A DNA stretch of 64,000 nucleotides from Domibacillus robiginosus. Its GTDB lineage: Bacteria > Bacillota > Bacilli > Bacillales > Domibacillaceae. The notes below the pieces were generated by a model. That model ran no database searches and was not told where the DNA came from. It saw nothing but the letters and a program-made list of their open reading frames with translations. The stretch is from NCBI RefSeq assembly GCF_000966195.1, contig NZ_LAHL01000009.1, positions 186,001 through 250,000 on the forward strand, written 5' to 3'. This document shows, piece after piece, positions 1 to 8,132 of the stretch. Numbering within the stretch: the first letter of the stretch is position 1; every line of letters starts with the position of its first letter. The position numbers and the translations under genes were made by a program.

Positions 1-374
1 AGCACACCGCCTGTTGACCTGGGATGCATAAAAGCAATTCTGGCTCCTCCTGCTCCCTGTACCGGCACATCTCCAATTGTCTCGATTCCCTGACTTTTCA
101 CTTCCGCTATCCTTGTCTCGATATCTTTTACACTGTAAGCGATATGGTGGATACCAGGGCCCCGTTTTTGAATAAAACGGGCGATTGAGCTGTCTGGCGA
201 AGCTGGTTCTAACAGTTCCAGCTTTATGTTGCCGGCATCGATAAAAGCGACGTTTACTCCCTGCGAGGCTACCCTTTCCGTTTTAATATGTGTCATGCCA
301 AGCTGCTTCGTATAAAGCAAAAGAGCTTCCTCCAACGATGAAACGGCTATGCCAATATGATCAACATTATTCAT
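1..374 (-). CDS. mce: Methylmalonyl-CoA epimerase, 3' end outside window
   Basis: VOC-fold enzyme that interconverts the 2S and 2R epimers of methylmalonyl-CoA, the step just before the B12 mutase. The gene starts at ATG 374-372 behind AAGGGGGATG. The visible 124 codons begin MNNVDHIGIAV and include the metal-ligand/glyoxalase-type segments VDHIGIAV, GPGIHHIAYSV and, at the cut edge, FMHPRSTGGV, which is the conserved epimerase C-terminal motif. Family members are about 135-145 aa, so only 10-20 residues are missing. In B. subtilis the positional counterpart is yqjC. Here mutA, mutB and meaB lie about 2 kb upstream on the same strand, which makes a true methylmalonyl-CoA role likely. The truncation is only the window edge. 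Confidence 0.9.
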   Translation of the reverse strand, partial: MNNVDHIGIAVSSLEEALLLYTKQLGMTHIKTERVASQGVNVAFIDAGNIKLELLEPASPDSSIARFIQKRGPGIHHIAYSVKDIETRIAEVKSQGIETIGDVPVQGAGGARIAFMHPRSTGGV

Positions 375-437
375 GTTCCCATCCCCCTTGATAGAAATAG
401 ATAAGCGGTTAAATGGCGCTGCTTCTGCAAGAGCCAG

Positions 438-466
438 TTGAAAATCCTTTTCATTGCCGGTACAAT
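438..466 (+). promoter_or_regulatory. SigA-type promoter for the Prli42-like gene
   Basis: TTGAAA (438-443), a 17-nt spacer and TACAAT (461-466) lie about 30 nt upstream of the small ORF at 497. Both hexamers are one or two changes from consensus. Inferred from sequence only. Confidence 0.5.
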
Positions 467-496
467 AATACTCAACAACCTTTAAAGGAGAGTTTC

Positions 497-592
497 ATGC
501 GTAATAAAACATTTCAAAAAATTGTTGTGTACTTAATGTTATTTGCAATGTTAATTTCAACTGTCATGTTTGGCCTGACAATGTTTATGTAA
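497..592 (+). CDS. prli42: Prli42-like stressosome-associated membrane peptide, 31 aa
   Basis: Very short ORF preceded by a textbook AAAGGAG seven nt before the ATG. The product starts MRNKTFQKIVVYLML, a basic N-terminus followed by a single hydrophobic helix with many Met/Leu to the end. This size and pattern match the Firmicutes Prli42/DUF4044 miniproteins, described in Listeria as membrane anchors of the stressosome. It has its own promoter at 438-466. The stop overlaps the convergent yqjA stop by 8 nt. The assignment rests on size, composition and general layout; it would need a profile search to be firm. Confidence 0.75.
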   Translation: MRNKTFQKIVVYLMLFAMLISTVMFGLTMFM

Positions 593-1571
593 CAGAAGGG
601 CGGCGCTTGTGGGCTGCTCTTTTTTTCATGCCTCGAAACCGTGCTTTGATGCGCAGATACCGCTCCATTTCCCGTATAAACTGCAGAAGGGCAGCGCGCG
701 CTTCAAATTCTTCGCGTGTTTTTGGCAAAGGCATTTCTTCAAATTCTCTTTTTAAATCATTTAAATGGCTTAAATGCAGTTTAGCTGTGTTGCCCGGATG
801 AATATTTTCTTTAACTTCTTCCATAAACGTGGCAATCATTTCGGCCTGTTCCGGACGATGCGAGATCGAGACCACGACTGAAATAAGCCGTTCAATAATT
901 TCAAACTGCTTTTCGCGCATCGTGAAGTATTGATAAAATAAGCTGTGGTGACGGGTAAAATGGTTTTGTACGTCTTTATAGGCAAGAGATTTGGCCCGTT
1001 TAAGCAGAGCAGCCGTTTCCGTCAGTTCTTTTCCATCCCACGTGTGTTCATTCGTCCGTAAGTAAGAGATAATTTCTTTGAAAATACGCTCGAATAGTTC
1101 TTCTGTCTGCTGCTGCATTTTTACAAGCTCGTTTTCTACGCTCGGCATGTAGGAATTGAGCACAAGTGCTATTCCTACTCCTATAATGACAAGAGCTATT
1201 TCATTTAAAAGAATCGCCGCAGAAACTTCTTTTGCAGCATACATATGCAAAACAAGGACGGTGCTTGAAACAATGCCTTCCTGTACTTTAAGCGCCACGG
1301 TTGTTGGAATAAAGACGATTAAGATCAGACCGATCACAACCGCGTGATAAGCAAGCAGTTCAAAAAAAACAGCGGAATAAAAAAGAGCGATCATGCTGGC
1401 CACAAGGCGGGTCCATGAAGCTTTTAAAGACTGCTGCTTTGTGTTTTGAATACATAAAATGGCGATAATACCGGCAGAAGCCGAATTGTGAAGGCCAATC
1501 CATTCAGCAATTAAAATAGAAATGGCTATACCAAGGGCTGTTTTAGCCGTTCGGTACCCAATTTTGATCAT
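585..1571 (-). CDS. yqjA: YqjA-like aromatic-acid exporter family membrane protein
   Basis: Protein of 328 aa in the ArAE/DUF939 family. The N-terminal 130 or so residues hold about six closely packed hydrophobic segments (for example ALGIAISILIAEWIGL and IALVIIGVGIALVLNSYM). They are followed by a charged, helical cytoplasmic half, as in aromatic-acid or fusaric-acid exporter relatives. The start is ATG 1571 behind GAGGTGA. An in-frame upstream start at 1604 would sit inside the brxB terminator hairpin, so it is rejected. The substrate is unknown. Downstream of brxB on the same strand, and convergent with the Prli42-like gene. Confidence 0.85.
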   Translation of the reverse strand: MIKIGYRTAKTALGIAISILIAEWIGLHNSASAGIIAILCIQNTKQQSLKASWTRLVASMIALFYSAVFFELLAYHAVVIGLILIVFIPTTVALKVQEGIVSSTVLVLHMYAAKEVSAAILLNEIALVIIGVGIALVLNSYMPSVENELVKMQQQTEELFERIFKEIISYLRTNEHTWDGKELTETAALLKRAKSLAYKDVQNHFTRHHSLFYQYFTMREKQFEIIERLISVVVSISHRPEQAEMIATFMEEVKENIHPGNTAKLHLSHLNDLKREFEEMPLPKTREEFEARAALLQFIREMERYLRIKARFRGMKKRAAHKRRPSVT

Positions 1572-1587
1572 TTTTTCACCTCGAATG

Positions 1588-1618
1588 AAAGAAAGCCCCG
1601 CCACACACGGCAGGGCTT
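1588..1618 (-). terminator. Intrinsic terminator after brxB
   Basis: On the minus strand AAGCCCTGCC and GGCGGGGCTT form a 10-bp stem (one G-U pair) with a 6-nt loop, followed by TCTTTC. It separates brxB from yqjA. Confidence 0.7.
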
Positions 1619-1628
1619 GGGGTCGTCT

Positions 1629-2066
1629 TTACACTTCTTCGCAATGCTGATCGAAAAGTGTCTGCAGATGTTCAACGACAGACATCGGATGATGCCCTTC
1701 AATTTCATGGCGTTCCACCATTGCTTGAATCTGCCCATCTTTTAATAAAGCAAAAGATGGAGAAGACGGCGGATAACCAGTGAAAAAGCTGCGCGCCTGA
1801 GCCGTTGCTTCTTTATCCTGACCTGCAAACACCGTCACTAAACGATCCGGGCGTTTATCATAGTGAATCGCATGCGCAGCTGCCGGGCGTGCAATCCCTC
1901 CAGCGCAGCCGCATACGGAATTTACCATAACCAGTGTTGTCCCTTTTTCGTTTAGTACTGCATCCACATCTTCGGGTGTGGTAAGCTCTGAATAACCGGC
2001 CGCTTTGATTTCTTCGCGTGCCTGGCGAACCACGTCATTCATGAAAAAATTAAAATCCATTCCCAT
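1629..2066 (-). CDS. brxB: Bacilliredoxin BrxB (YqiW/YphP family)
   Basis: Thioredoxin-fold protein of 145 aa that removes bacillithiol from S-bacillithiolated proteins in the cytoplasm. The active-site motif Cys-Gly-Cys is at residues 52-54 ([16 protein letters not shown]), the diagnostic CGC of BrxA/BrxB (DUF1094). Length equals the family norm. ATG at 2066 follows AAAGGAGAG. It has its own terminator at 1588-1618. Placement beside yqjA and the bkd region is as I recall for B. subtilis yqiW. The presence of BrxB implies a bacillithiol-using organism. Confidence 0.93.
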   Translation of the reverse strand: MGMDFNFFMNDVVRQAREEIKAAGYSELTTPEDVDAVLNEKGTTLVMVNSVCGCAGGIARPAAAHAIHYDKRPDRLVTVFAGQDKEATAQARSFFTGYPPSSPSFALLKDGQIQAMVERHEIEGHHPMSVVEHLQTLFDQHCEEV

Positions 2067-2163
2067 GTTTTTCTCTCCTTTATCATTAGTAGCTTAATCA
2101 TAAGGGAAAAAAACGTTTATTTCAATAAAGCGGCTCCCTCTTTTACATCACTGCAAAAAGAAT

Positions 2164-2188
2164 GTTTACTTTCTTTAAACCCGGGTAG
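2164..2188 (+). promoter_or_regulatory. Candidate SigB promoter for a small RNA
   Basis: GTTTAC (2164-2169), 13 nt, then GGGTAG (2183-2188) closely matches the general-stress SigB consensus GTTTAA-N12-15-GGGTAT. No protein gene follows on this strand before the terminator at 2232-2265. The inference is from motif match alone. Confidence 0.45.
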
Positions 2189-2193
2189 AATAA

Positions 2194-2265
2194 TAAGGCA
2201 ACTGGATCCATACCCCTAAACTCCCTGTTTTGGCCAGCCGAATTTTGTTCGGCTGGCCCTTTTTT
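2194..2265 (+). ncRNA. Candidate short C-rich stress sRNA
   Basis: Predicted transcript of roughly 70 nt between the SigB-like promoter at 2164-2188 and a strong terminator. The single-stranded 5' part is C-rich (CCCCTAAACTCCCTG), the type of sequence that Gram-positive sRNAs such as RsaE/RoxS use to pair with Shine-Dalgarno regions. The 3' part is the 11-bp terminator hairpin and seven Ts on the + strand. No start codon with a ribosome site is present. Nothing is encoded on + upstream, so the oriented terminator needs some plus-strand transcript to explain it. The family is not one I recognise. Confidence 0.4.
2232..2265 (+). terminator. Plus-strand intrinsic terminator
   Basis: GGCCAGCCGAA (2232-2242) pairs perfectly with TTCGGCTGGCC (2248-2258) and is followed by CTTTTTTT on the + strand. 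On the minus strand the same hairpin is followed by AAAACAGG, so it is a poor terminator for meaB. The orientation points to a plus-strand transcript. Confidence 0.75.
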
Positions 2266-3347
2266 TATTCTGTTTTCTTCATAACTTTCCCAAACAGCTC
2301 CCCAGCTGCCTGCGCCGGCATTATTTTCCCATCCATTGCCAGGCGCTCCCACTCTGTTAAATTTGTTTTAATATACGGATGACGATAAAAAAACTGATGC
2401 AGCTGCTCAGCAATCAGCGTATGGAGCCAGTCTTTTGTCTGACTGCGGCGGCGATCCGCCATAACACCGGAGGCTTCCGTTAAGGATTGAAAAGATTGTA
2501 TAGCGGTCCAAATCTCACCCATTCCTTCTTGTTTTAAGGCAGAACATACAAACGCCTTTGACCGCCATCCTTTTGTAGAGGGTTTCAGCATATGCAGCAG
2601 CTGATCATACTCTCGTTTTGTTTTTTGGGCCGGCAGCTTATTTTCTCCGTCCGCTTTGTTGACGATAATGGCATCAGCCAGCTCCAGAATGCCTTTTTTT
2701 ATACCTTGAAGCTCATCGCCCGCACCAGTCAGTACAAGGAGCATAAAAAAGTCTGTCATTCCTCGAACCATATATTCACTTTGTCCGACACCAATGGTTT
2801 CAACCAAAATCATATTAAAGCCGGCTGCCTCACACAAAAGCATCGTTTCGCGCGTTTTTCGGTGTACGCCGCCAAGCGTACCGCCAGACGGAGAGGGCCG
2901 GATAAAAGCATTCGGATGCCTGGCGAGCTGTTCCATTCTTGTTTTGTCCCCTAAAATGGATCCTCCAGAAATAGATGAACTGGGGTCGACTGCCAGCACA
3001 GCCACGCGATGTCCTTCTTCACACAGTCTGATGCCGAATGACTCGATAAAAGTGCTTTTACCAGCTCCCGGAACACCGGTAATGCCTATCCGGATTGATT
3101 TTCCTGTATAAGGGAGCATGGCCTGCAGCAATTCCTGTCCATACGTGTAATGAGCAGGCGAACTGCTTTCAATATAAGTGATGGCTTTGGCTAAATCATT
3201 TATTGAACCATTCAGAATTCCTGCGCCAATAGCAGCCAGGTCCGGGGAATGCCTGGCTTTTTTTCGAAACACTTTCTGCGGCAGAGCTCCTGTTCCATCC
3301 TGAGAAGCGTCGACTCCTTTTTGGCCGGGCAGATATTCGTCTGTCAT
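2265..3347 (-). CDS. meaB: MeaB/MMAA-type GTPase chaperone of methylmalonyl-CoA mutase
   Basis: P-loop GTPase of 360 aa (ArgK/MeaB family) that guards and reloads adenosylcobalamin in methylmalonyl-CoA mutase. Visible motifs are the Walker A GVPGAGKS at 91-98, [17 protein letters not shown] just after it (the family's switch region), [12 protein letters not shown] and the base-specificity motif NKAD. The ATG overlaps the mutB stop by 4 nt and has GAGG nine nt upstream, so it is translationally coupled. It is last in the mutA-mutB-meaB operon. The gene end abuts the plus-strand terminator. Function is well supported by family and context. Confidence 0.95.
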   Translation of the reverse strand: MTDEYLPGQKGVDASQDGTGALPQKVFRKKARHSPDLAAIGAGILNGSINDLAKAITYIESSSPAHYTYGQELLQAMLPYTGKSIRIGITGVPGAGKSTFIESFGIRLCEEGHRVAVLAVDPSSSISGGSILGDKTRMEQLARHPNAFIRPSPSGGTLGGVHRKTRETMLLCEAAGFNMILVETIGVGQSEYMVRGMTDFFMLLVLTGAGDELQGIKKGILELADAIIVNKADGENKLPAQKTKREYDQLLHMLKPSTKGWRSKAFVCSALKQEGMGEIWTAIQSFQSLTEASGVMADRRRSQTKDWLHTLIAEQLHQFFYRHPYIKTNLTEWERLAMDGKIMPAQAAGELFGKVMKKTE

Positions 3348-5524
3348 TCTGCCACTTCCTCATACCCGAGCCGTTCATAAATTTTTTCTATAATGACCTG
3401 GGCGGAAACTGGAATGACTGTGCCAGGACCAAAAATAGCCGCTACCCCGTGTTGTTTCAGAAATTCGTAATCCTGCGCTGGAATAACACCGCCAACAAAC
3501 ACGACAATATCTTCTCGGCCATGTTTTTTCAGTTCTTTTATTAAAGCCGGCAGCAACGTTTTATGGCCCGCTGCAAGAGAACTGACTCCAACAGCATGAA
3601 CGTCGTTTTCCATTGCCTGCCTGGCTGTTTCCTCCGGCGTTTGAAACAGCGGACCGATATCGACGTCAAATCCAAGATCGGCGTAAGCTGTAGCAACCAC
3701 TTTCGCGCCGCGGTCATGCCCATCCTGGCCCATTTTGGCGATCAATATACGCGGCCGCCGCCCTTCCTGCTCTTCAAATTCGGCTGTCATTTGCTGAACC
3801 GTTTCGATTTGTTCCGCATCAGAAAAGTTTGAACCATACACACCGCTCACCGATCTGATCACCGCCCTATGCCTGCCGATTACCGCTTCAACGGCATCAG
3901 AAATTTCTCCTAACGTTGCCCGTACCCTTGCTGCTTCCACAGCCAGCTCAAGTAAATTCTCTCCTTCTGAGCGGACCGATTCGGTAATGGCTTGAAGTGC
4001 TGCTTTTACTTTCTTTCCGTTTCGATTCCGGCGCGTGCGTTCAATGCGTTCGATTTGTTTGAGCCGCACCGCCGTATTATCGATATTCAGAATATCAATC
4101 GGTTCTTCTTTTGAAAGACGAAACCGGTTCATGCCAACAACAACTTCTTCGCCAGAATCAATTTTTGCCTGGCGGCGGGCAGCCGCTTCTTCAATTTTCA
4201 TTTTTGGAAGTCCTGTTCCAATGGCTTTTGTCATTCCGCCAAGTGCTTCGATTTCTTCAAGGTGCTGCCAGGCACGCTTCATCAGCTCATCGGTGAGCGT
4301 TTCCACGTAATAGGAGCCACCCCATGGGTCAATCACATCAGTAATACCTGTTTCCTCCTGTAAAAACAGCTGTGTATTGCGGGCAATGCGGGCTGAAAAA
4401 TCAGTTGGAAGCGCAATAGCTTCATCAAGCGCATTTGTATGCAATGATTGTGTGTGTCCCATGGCCGCTGCGTGCGCTTCCATAAACGTTCTTGTCACAT
4501 TATTGAATGGATCTTGTTCGGTTAAACTCCATCCCGATGTTTGGGAATGGGTACGCAGCATGCTTGATTTTGGGTTCTTCGGGCCAAATGGCTTCATAAG
4601 CTGTGCCCACATCCGCCGCGCGGCGCGCATTTTTGCCACTTCCATAAAATAATTCATGCCCACTCCCCAGAAAAAAGACAAGCGCGGCGCAAACGAATCG
4701 ATATCAATACCTGCCGAAAGCCCTGTGCGAACGTATTCTAGTCCGTCAGCGAGTGTATAAGCAAGCTCTAAATCAGCAGGGGCACCGGCTTCCTGCATAT
4801 GATAGCCCGATATAGAAATAGAGTTAAACTTCGGCATATGGGCTGCCGTATAACCCATAATATCGGCGATAATCCGCATGGATATCTGCGGTGGATAAAT
4901 GTATGTGTTGCGCACCATGTATTCCTTTAAAATATCATTTTGAATTGTGCCGGACAGTTTTTCTCTAGCTACTCCCTGTTCTTCTGCTGATACAATATAA
5001 AAAGCCATAATGGGCAGTACAGCCCCATTCATTGTCATAGAAACGGACATTTGGTCCAGCGGAATGCCATTAAACAATATATTGGTGTCTTCCACCGAGT
5101 CAATCGCCACACCAGCTTTTCCAACATCCCCAATAACACGTGGATGATCAGAATCGTAGCCGCGGTGTGTGGGCAGATCAAACGCAACTGAAAGTCCTTT
5201 TTGGCCCATTGCTAAATTACGGCGGTAAAACGCGTTGCTTTCTTCAGCCGTGGAGAAGCCCGCATATTGACGGATCGTCCAAGGACGTGTAACGTACATT
5301 GTCGGATAAGGCCCCCGCGTAAACGGCACCATACCAGGATAATCATCCATATGGTTCAATCCTTTTGTATGCTCCTCCGTGTACAGCGCACGCAGCCGAA
5401 TCGATTCATTTGTTTCAAAGGATAACCTTTCATATAGTTGCTTTGCCCGTGATGCTGTCTGCTCCTGCTGCTTGGACAAAGGTTTCAATGGCTGATTAAA
5501 AGGGTTGTGTTTTTTCAAGTTCAT
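3344..5524 (-). CDS. mutB: Methylmalonyl-CoA mutase, large (catalytic) subunit
   Basis: Adenosylcobalamin enzyme converting (R)-methylmalonyl-CoA to succinyl-CoA, 726 aa, full family length. Residues 1-560 are the TIM barrel: [13 protein letters not shown] (Tyr 87), [12 protein letters not shown] (Arg 205) and [11 protein letters not shown] (His 242) correspond to known substrate-contacting residues. Residues about 590-720 are the B12-binding domain with DGHDRG at 601-606; His 603 is the lower axial cobalt ligand of the DxHxxG motif. The ATG overlaps the mutA stop by 4 nt, and meaB overlaps its 3' end by 4 nt. B. subtilis lacks this gene. Confidence 0.97.
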   Translation of the reverse strand: MNLKKHNPFNQPLKPLSKQQEQTASRAKQLYERLSFETNESIRLRALYTEEHTKGLNHMDDYPGMVPFTRGPYPTMYVTRPWTIRQYAGFSTAEESNAFYRRNLAMGQKGLSVAFDLPTHRGYDSDHPRVIGDVGKAGVAIDSVEDTNILFNGIPLDQMSVSMTMNGAVLPIMAFYIVSAEEQGVAREKLSGTIQNDILKEYMVRNTYIYPPQISMRIIADIMGYTAAHMPKFNSISISGYHMQEAGAPADLELAYTLADGLEYVRTGLSAGIDIDSFAPRLSFFWGVGMNYFMEVAKMRAARRMWAQLMKPFGPKNPKSSMLRTHSQTSGWSLTEQDPFNNVTRTFMEAHAAAMGHTQSLHTNALDEAIALPTDFSARIARNTQLFLQEETGITDVIDPWGGSYYVETLTDELMKRAWQHLEEIEALGGMTKAIGTGLPKMKIEEAAARRQAKIDSGEEVVVGMNRFRLSKEEPIDILNIDNTAVRLKQIERIERTRRNRNGKKVKAALQAITESVRSEGENLLELAVEAARVRATLGEISDAVEAVIGRHRAVIRSVSGVYGSNFSDAEQIETVQQMTAEFEEQEGRRPRILIAKMGQDGHDRGAKVVATAYADLGFDVDIGPLFQTPEETARQAMENDVHAVGVSSLAAGHKTLLPALIKELKKHGREDIVVFVGGVIPAQDYEFLKQHGVAAIFGPGTVIPVSAQVIIEKIYERLGYEEVAE

Positions 5525-7050
5525 AGAGTTTTCCCTCCTTGAAACAAGGCGAGGATGCCCTTTAACTTTTGCACGACATGATCTCCTGATGCAATACGTC
5601 CATCCACACCCTGCATACTCCCGCTTCCGGCGCTGTCTATCACGGCCCCGCCCGATGCTTTTTTTAATAAAGAGACCAGGGAAGAGCCGAATTGTTCATA
5701 TGTTTGATCGGAGCCGCAGAGACAGTAATAAACTGCCGGGTGGTCCTTTATAAACCGAACAGCTTCTTCCTCGGTATGGCACGCATGAGAGCGAACGACG
5801 TCGATCCCGCCTGCAGCCAATATGCCGGCCGCCTCATCCACCCGCTTTTTACAGGTTTTCCATTCACCAAGACAAATCAAGCCGGCTCGAGGAGACTGAC
5901 CAGTTTGTCGGAGATTCGCAGCTTTTAACCGAAGAACTTCATAGGGTTCCGCTGTCCTTTTTGAAACAAGAGGCTGGATGGGTATGCCGGCTGCGGCTCT
6001 GTTTGTCGCTGGCTTTTCTTGAGACTGGATTTGCTCATTCAGATTAGCATAGTGATTTACACCAATCATTTTTTGACGGAGCGTCGCTATATTATGTGCT
6101 TTTTTTAGCTGTACGGCTTCTATCTGCTGTTGAATTGTGCCATCTATTAATGCTTTTTGAAGCCCGCCTGCTTCCTCGATTTCGGCAAACAAATCCCACG
6201 CTTTGCGGCCAATTTCTTCGGTTAGTGATTCGATATAATAAGAGCCGCCTGACGGGTCTGCCACTTTATCCAGCAGCGCCTCATATTTTAATATATGCGG
6301 GATGTTTCGAGCCATTCGTTCACCCAGCTCTGATGGCGGGTTATGGGTTAGGCCGTTAAATGGAGAAGCTTTTATATAATCAACATTTCCGATAACAGCG
6401 GCAAATAGGGCATTACTCGTGCGCAAAAGATTGACGTGAGGGTCAAGGATGGACAGCATCGCTTCGCTCGTTTCCACGCTTAGCAATGGTTTTTCATCGT
6501 CTTCAAGCTGATATATTTCCATAAAAGCAGCCCAGAGCATACGAAAAGCCCGTATTTTAGCTGCTTCTGTAAAAAAAGCAGTGCCTGCCGCAAAATGAAT
6601 CAGCCATCTTAAAGGAGTTCTGCTTTTTTCCCTTCTCGCTTTTAAAAAACAGGCCGCTTCCAAAAGAGCCAGAGCCAATTCCTGCACCGCATTAGCGCCA
6701 GCCAGATGGTAAGGAACAATATTAATCGTGATCATTTCCCCTTTGCTTGCAGCTTCAAGTACAGCAGCTTCTGGAAAAACACCGGCTGCAGCACCGGAAG
6801 AGATAGGGTCGGAGCCAATGACCATATTTGTTTTCGGAAAAGACCACGTTGTTTGAAATCCTCTTGTAAAAGGCTTTTCACCAGGCAAACCGAGGGAAGC
6901 TTTCCAATCTTCTTTTGTGTACAGAGGTTTTAAACAGATACCTTCTGCTGTTTCTGTATGCAGGATGTCTAAAGAAGCTCCTTTTAAAGCAGCTTTTACA
7001 GCCGATGTCCAATCTGCGTGCGTTACCGGTCGAAACAATTGATCAGCCAA
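5521..7050 (-). CDS. mutA: Methylmalonyl-CoA mutase, small subunit
   Basis: Structural partner of MutB, 509 aa from the preferred start. It has the mutase barrel signature ([32 protein letters not shown]) and a C-terminal Rossmann-like domain. The DxHxxG cobalt-binding motif is absent, as expected for the non-catalytic subunit. The chosen start is TTG 7050: GAGGAG lies seven nt before it. The upstream in-frame ATG at 7068 has no ribosome site and lies where GAGGAG itself would be coding. First gene of mutA-mutB-meaB. The promoter is at 7116-7145 and a consensus cre site at 7071-7084 lies in the leader, so catabolite repression is expected. Confidence 0.93.
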   Translation of the reverse strand: MADQLFRPVTHADWTSAVKAALKGASLDILHTETAEGICLKPLYTKEDWKASLGLPGEKPFTRGFQTTWSFPKTNMVIGSDPISSGAAAGVFPEAAVLEAASKGEMITINIVPYHLAGANAVQELALALLEAACFLKARREKSRTPLRWLIHFAAGTAFFTEAAKIRAFRMLWAAFMEIYQLEDDEKPLLSVETSEAMLSILDPHVNLLRTSNALFAAVIGNVDYIKASPFNGLTHNPPSELGERMARNIPHILKYEALLDKVADPSGGSYYIESLTEEIGRKAWDLFAEIEEAGGLQKALIDGTIQQQIEAVQLKKAHNIATLRQKMIGVNHYANLNEQIQSQEKPATNRAAAGIPIQPLVSKRTAEPYEVLRLKAANLRQTGQSPRAGLICLGEWKTCKKRVDEAAGILAAGGIDVVRSHACHTEEEAVRFIKDHPAVYYCLCGSDQTYEQFGSSLVSLLKKASGGAVIDSAGSGSMQGVDGRIASGDHVVQKLKGILALFQGGKTL

Positions 7051-7070
7051 GCTCCCACTCCTCTTCATTT

Positions 7071-7084
7071 TGTAATCGGTTACA
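7071..7084 (-). promoter_or_regulatory. CcpA catabolite-responsive element (cre) in the mutA leader
   Basis: TGTAATCGGTTACA matches the degenerate cre consensus TGWAANCGNTNWCA at every position and is a 5-bp inverted repeat around TCGG. It sits about 25-38 nt downstream of the predicted mutA transcription start and 20 nt before the TTG start, a position typical for CcpA roadblock repression. Confidence 0.75.
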
Positions 7085-7115
7085 AATAAAAAGTAAGCAA
7101 TTGGATATTCTCTTT

Positions 7116-7145
7116 ATTGTAATATAAACGAAGCAGGAGAAGCAA
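7116..7145 (-). promoter_or_regulatory. SigA-type promoter of mutA-mutB-meaB
   Basis: Read on the minus strand: TTGCTT (7145-7140), an 18-nt spacer and TACAAT (7121-7116). The start of transcription would be near 7109, leaving the cre site in the untranslated leader. Confidence 0.6.
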
Positions 7146-7219
7146 TGTCATTAGGTCAAAACGTGAAAAAATTTGGACTGCATGCTATTCTATTACTAGC
7201 TCCATGGAGCCAATTTTAA
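7145..7219 (+). CDS. Possible 24-aa leader peptide upstream of the DUF1002 gene
   Basis: Short ORF with an excellent AGGAG five nt before ATG 7145. The product is 24 residues, beginning MSLGQNVKKFGL, then hydrophobic and ending PWSQF. It stops 17 nt before the DUF1002 start. A possible plus-strand promoter is TTGGAT (7101-7106), 16 nt, TATAAA (7123-7128); this would put the transcription start almost at the ribosome site. It overlaps the divergent mutA -35 box. It may be a chance ORF. Confidence 0.25.
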   Translation: MSLGQNVKKFGLHAILLLAPWSQF

Positions 7220-7236
7220 CATTCAGGAGAGAGAAT

Positions 7237-8097
7237 ATGAGAAAACTAATAAGCTTGCTTGGAGTGGCCATTTTGGGCTTTGGTACAGTCGTTTCTGCAG
7301 ATAGTACGCCTGGTGATACGCTGGTGACACTTGGCGAGAATTTGACACCTGCCCAAAAAGAGCAGCTGCTTGAAGAAATGGGTGTTTCCGCAGACGTTCA
7401 AAAGATTGCCGTATCCAATGCAGAAGAACACCAATATTTGGGCGACTACATTCCAAAAGCCCAAATTGGTACAAAAGCGATTTCATCAAGTAAAATTACC
7501 ACAACGGAATCTGGTTCCGGATTAAATGTAGAAACAAAAAATATTTCATGGGTATCCAAGGAAATGTATACAAATGCCCTATCGACGGCGAGTGTAAAGG
7601 ACGCTGATATTTACATTACAGCACCGTTTGAAGTGTCTGGCACAGCTGCCCTAACTGGAATTATTAAAGCCTATGAGGTTACAACTGGTGAAAAAATTCC
7701 TGAAGAACAAAAGCAAGTTGCCAATGAAGAAATGGTGACAACTGCTAAGCTCGGCGATGAAATCGGCCAGGAAGACGCTACCCAGCTCATTGAGCGTATT
7801 AAAGAGGAAGTAGCCGCTCAAAACCCAGAGACGCTTCAGGAAATTAAAGTGATTGTAAACAATATTTCTAATGAATTAAACATTACACTGACTGATGCAC
7901 AAGTGGACCAGTTGGCTGGTTTATTTGAGAAAATGAAGGATTTAAATATAAACTGGGACCAAGTAAACGCCCAAATCGATAAAGCGAAAGAACAATGGGA
8001 CAGCTTTAAAAACTCAGAAGAAGGACAAGGCTTTTTACAATCGATCATCGATTTTCTTCAATCAATCGTCGACAGCATTGCCGGCTTGTTCAAATAA
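7237..8097 (+). CDS. Secreted DUF1002-family protein
   Basis: Protein of 286 aa. It starts MRKLISLLGVAILGFGTVVSA, a clear Sec signal peptide with a likely cleavage after VSA. The mature part has the DUF1002 pattern: an N-terminal VTLGENLTPAQKEQLLEEMGV segment, KITTTESGSGLNVETKNISW and a C-terminal helical region. There is no lipobox cysteine. ATG 7237 is chosen because AGGAGAG lies six nt upstream; the ORF extends 11 codons further without a ribosome site. Function of the family is unknown; an envelope role is inferred from the signal peptide. Ends at a bidirectional terminator shared with bkdB. Confidence 0.85.
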   Translation: MRKLISLLGVAILGFGTVVSADSTPGDTLVTLGENLTPAQKEQLLEEMGVSADVQKIAVSNAEEHQYLGDYIPKAQIGTKAISSSKITTTESGSGLNVETKNISWVSKEMYTNALSTASVKDADIYITAPFEVSGTAALTGIIKAYEVTTGEKIPEEQKQVANEEMVTTAKLGDEIGQEDATQLIERIKEEVAAQNPETLQEIKVIVNNISNELNITLTDAQVDQLAGLFEKMKDLNINWDQVNAQIDKAKEQWDSFKNSEEGQGFLQSIIDFLQSIVDSIAGLFK

Positions 8098-8132
8098 AAA
8101 ACAGCTTCTCCATTTTGGAGAAGCTGTTTTTT
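8098..8132. terminator. Bidirectional terminator between the DUF1002 gene and bkdB
   Basis: ACAGCTTCTCC (8101-8111) and GGAGAAGCTGT (8117-8127) form a perfect 11-bp stem. It has As on one side and Ts on the other, so it works for both convergent genes. Confidence 0.9.

Noticed and set aside
2143-2352. 69-codon minus-strand ORF across the brxB-meaB gap
   Set aside because: It overlaps the end of meaB in another frame, has no ribosome site and runs through the plus-strand terminator hairpin.
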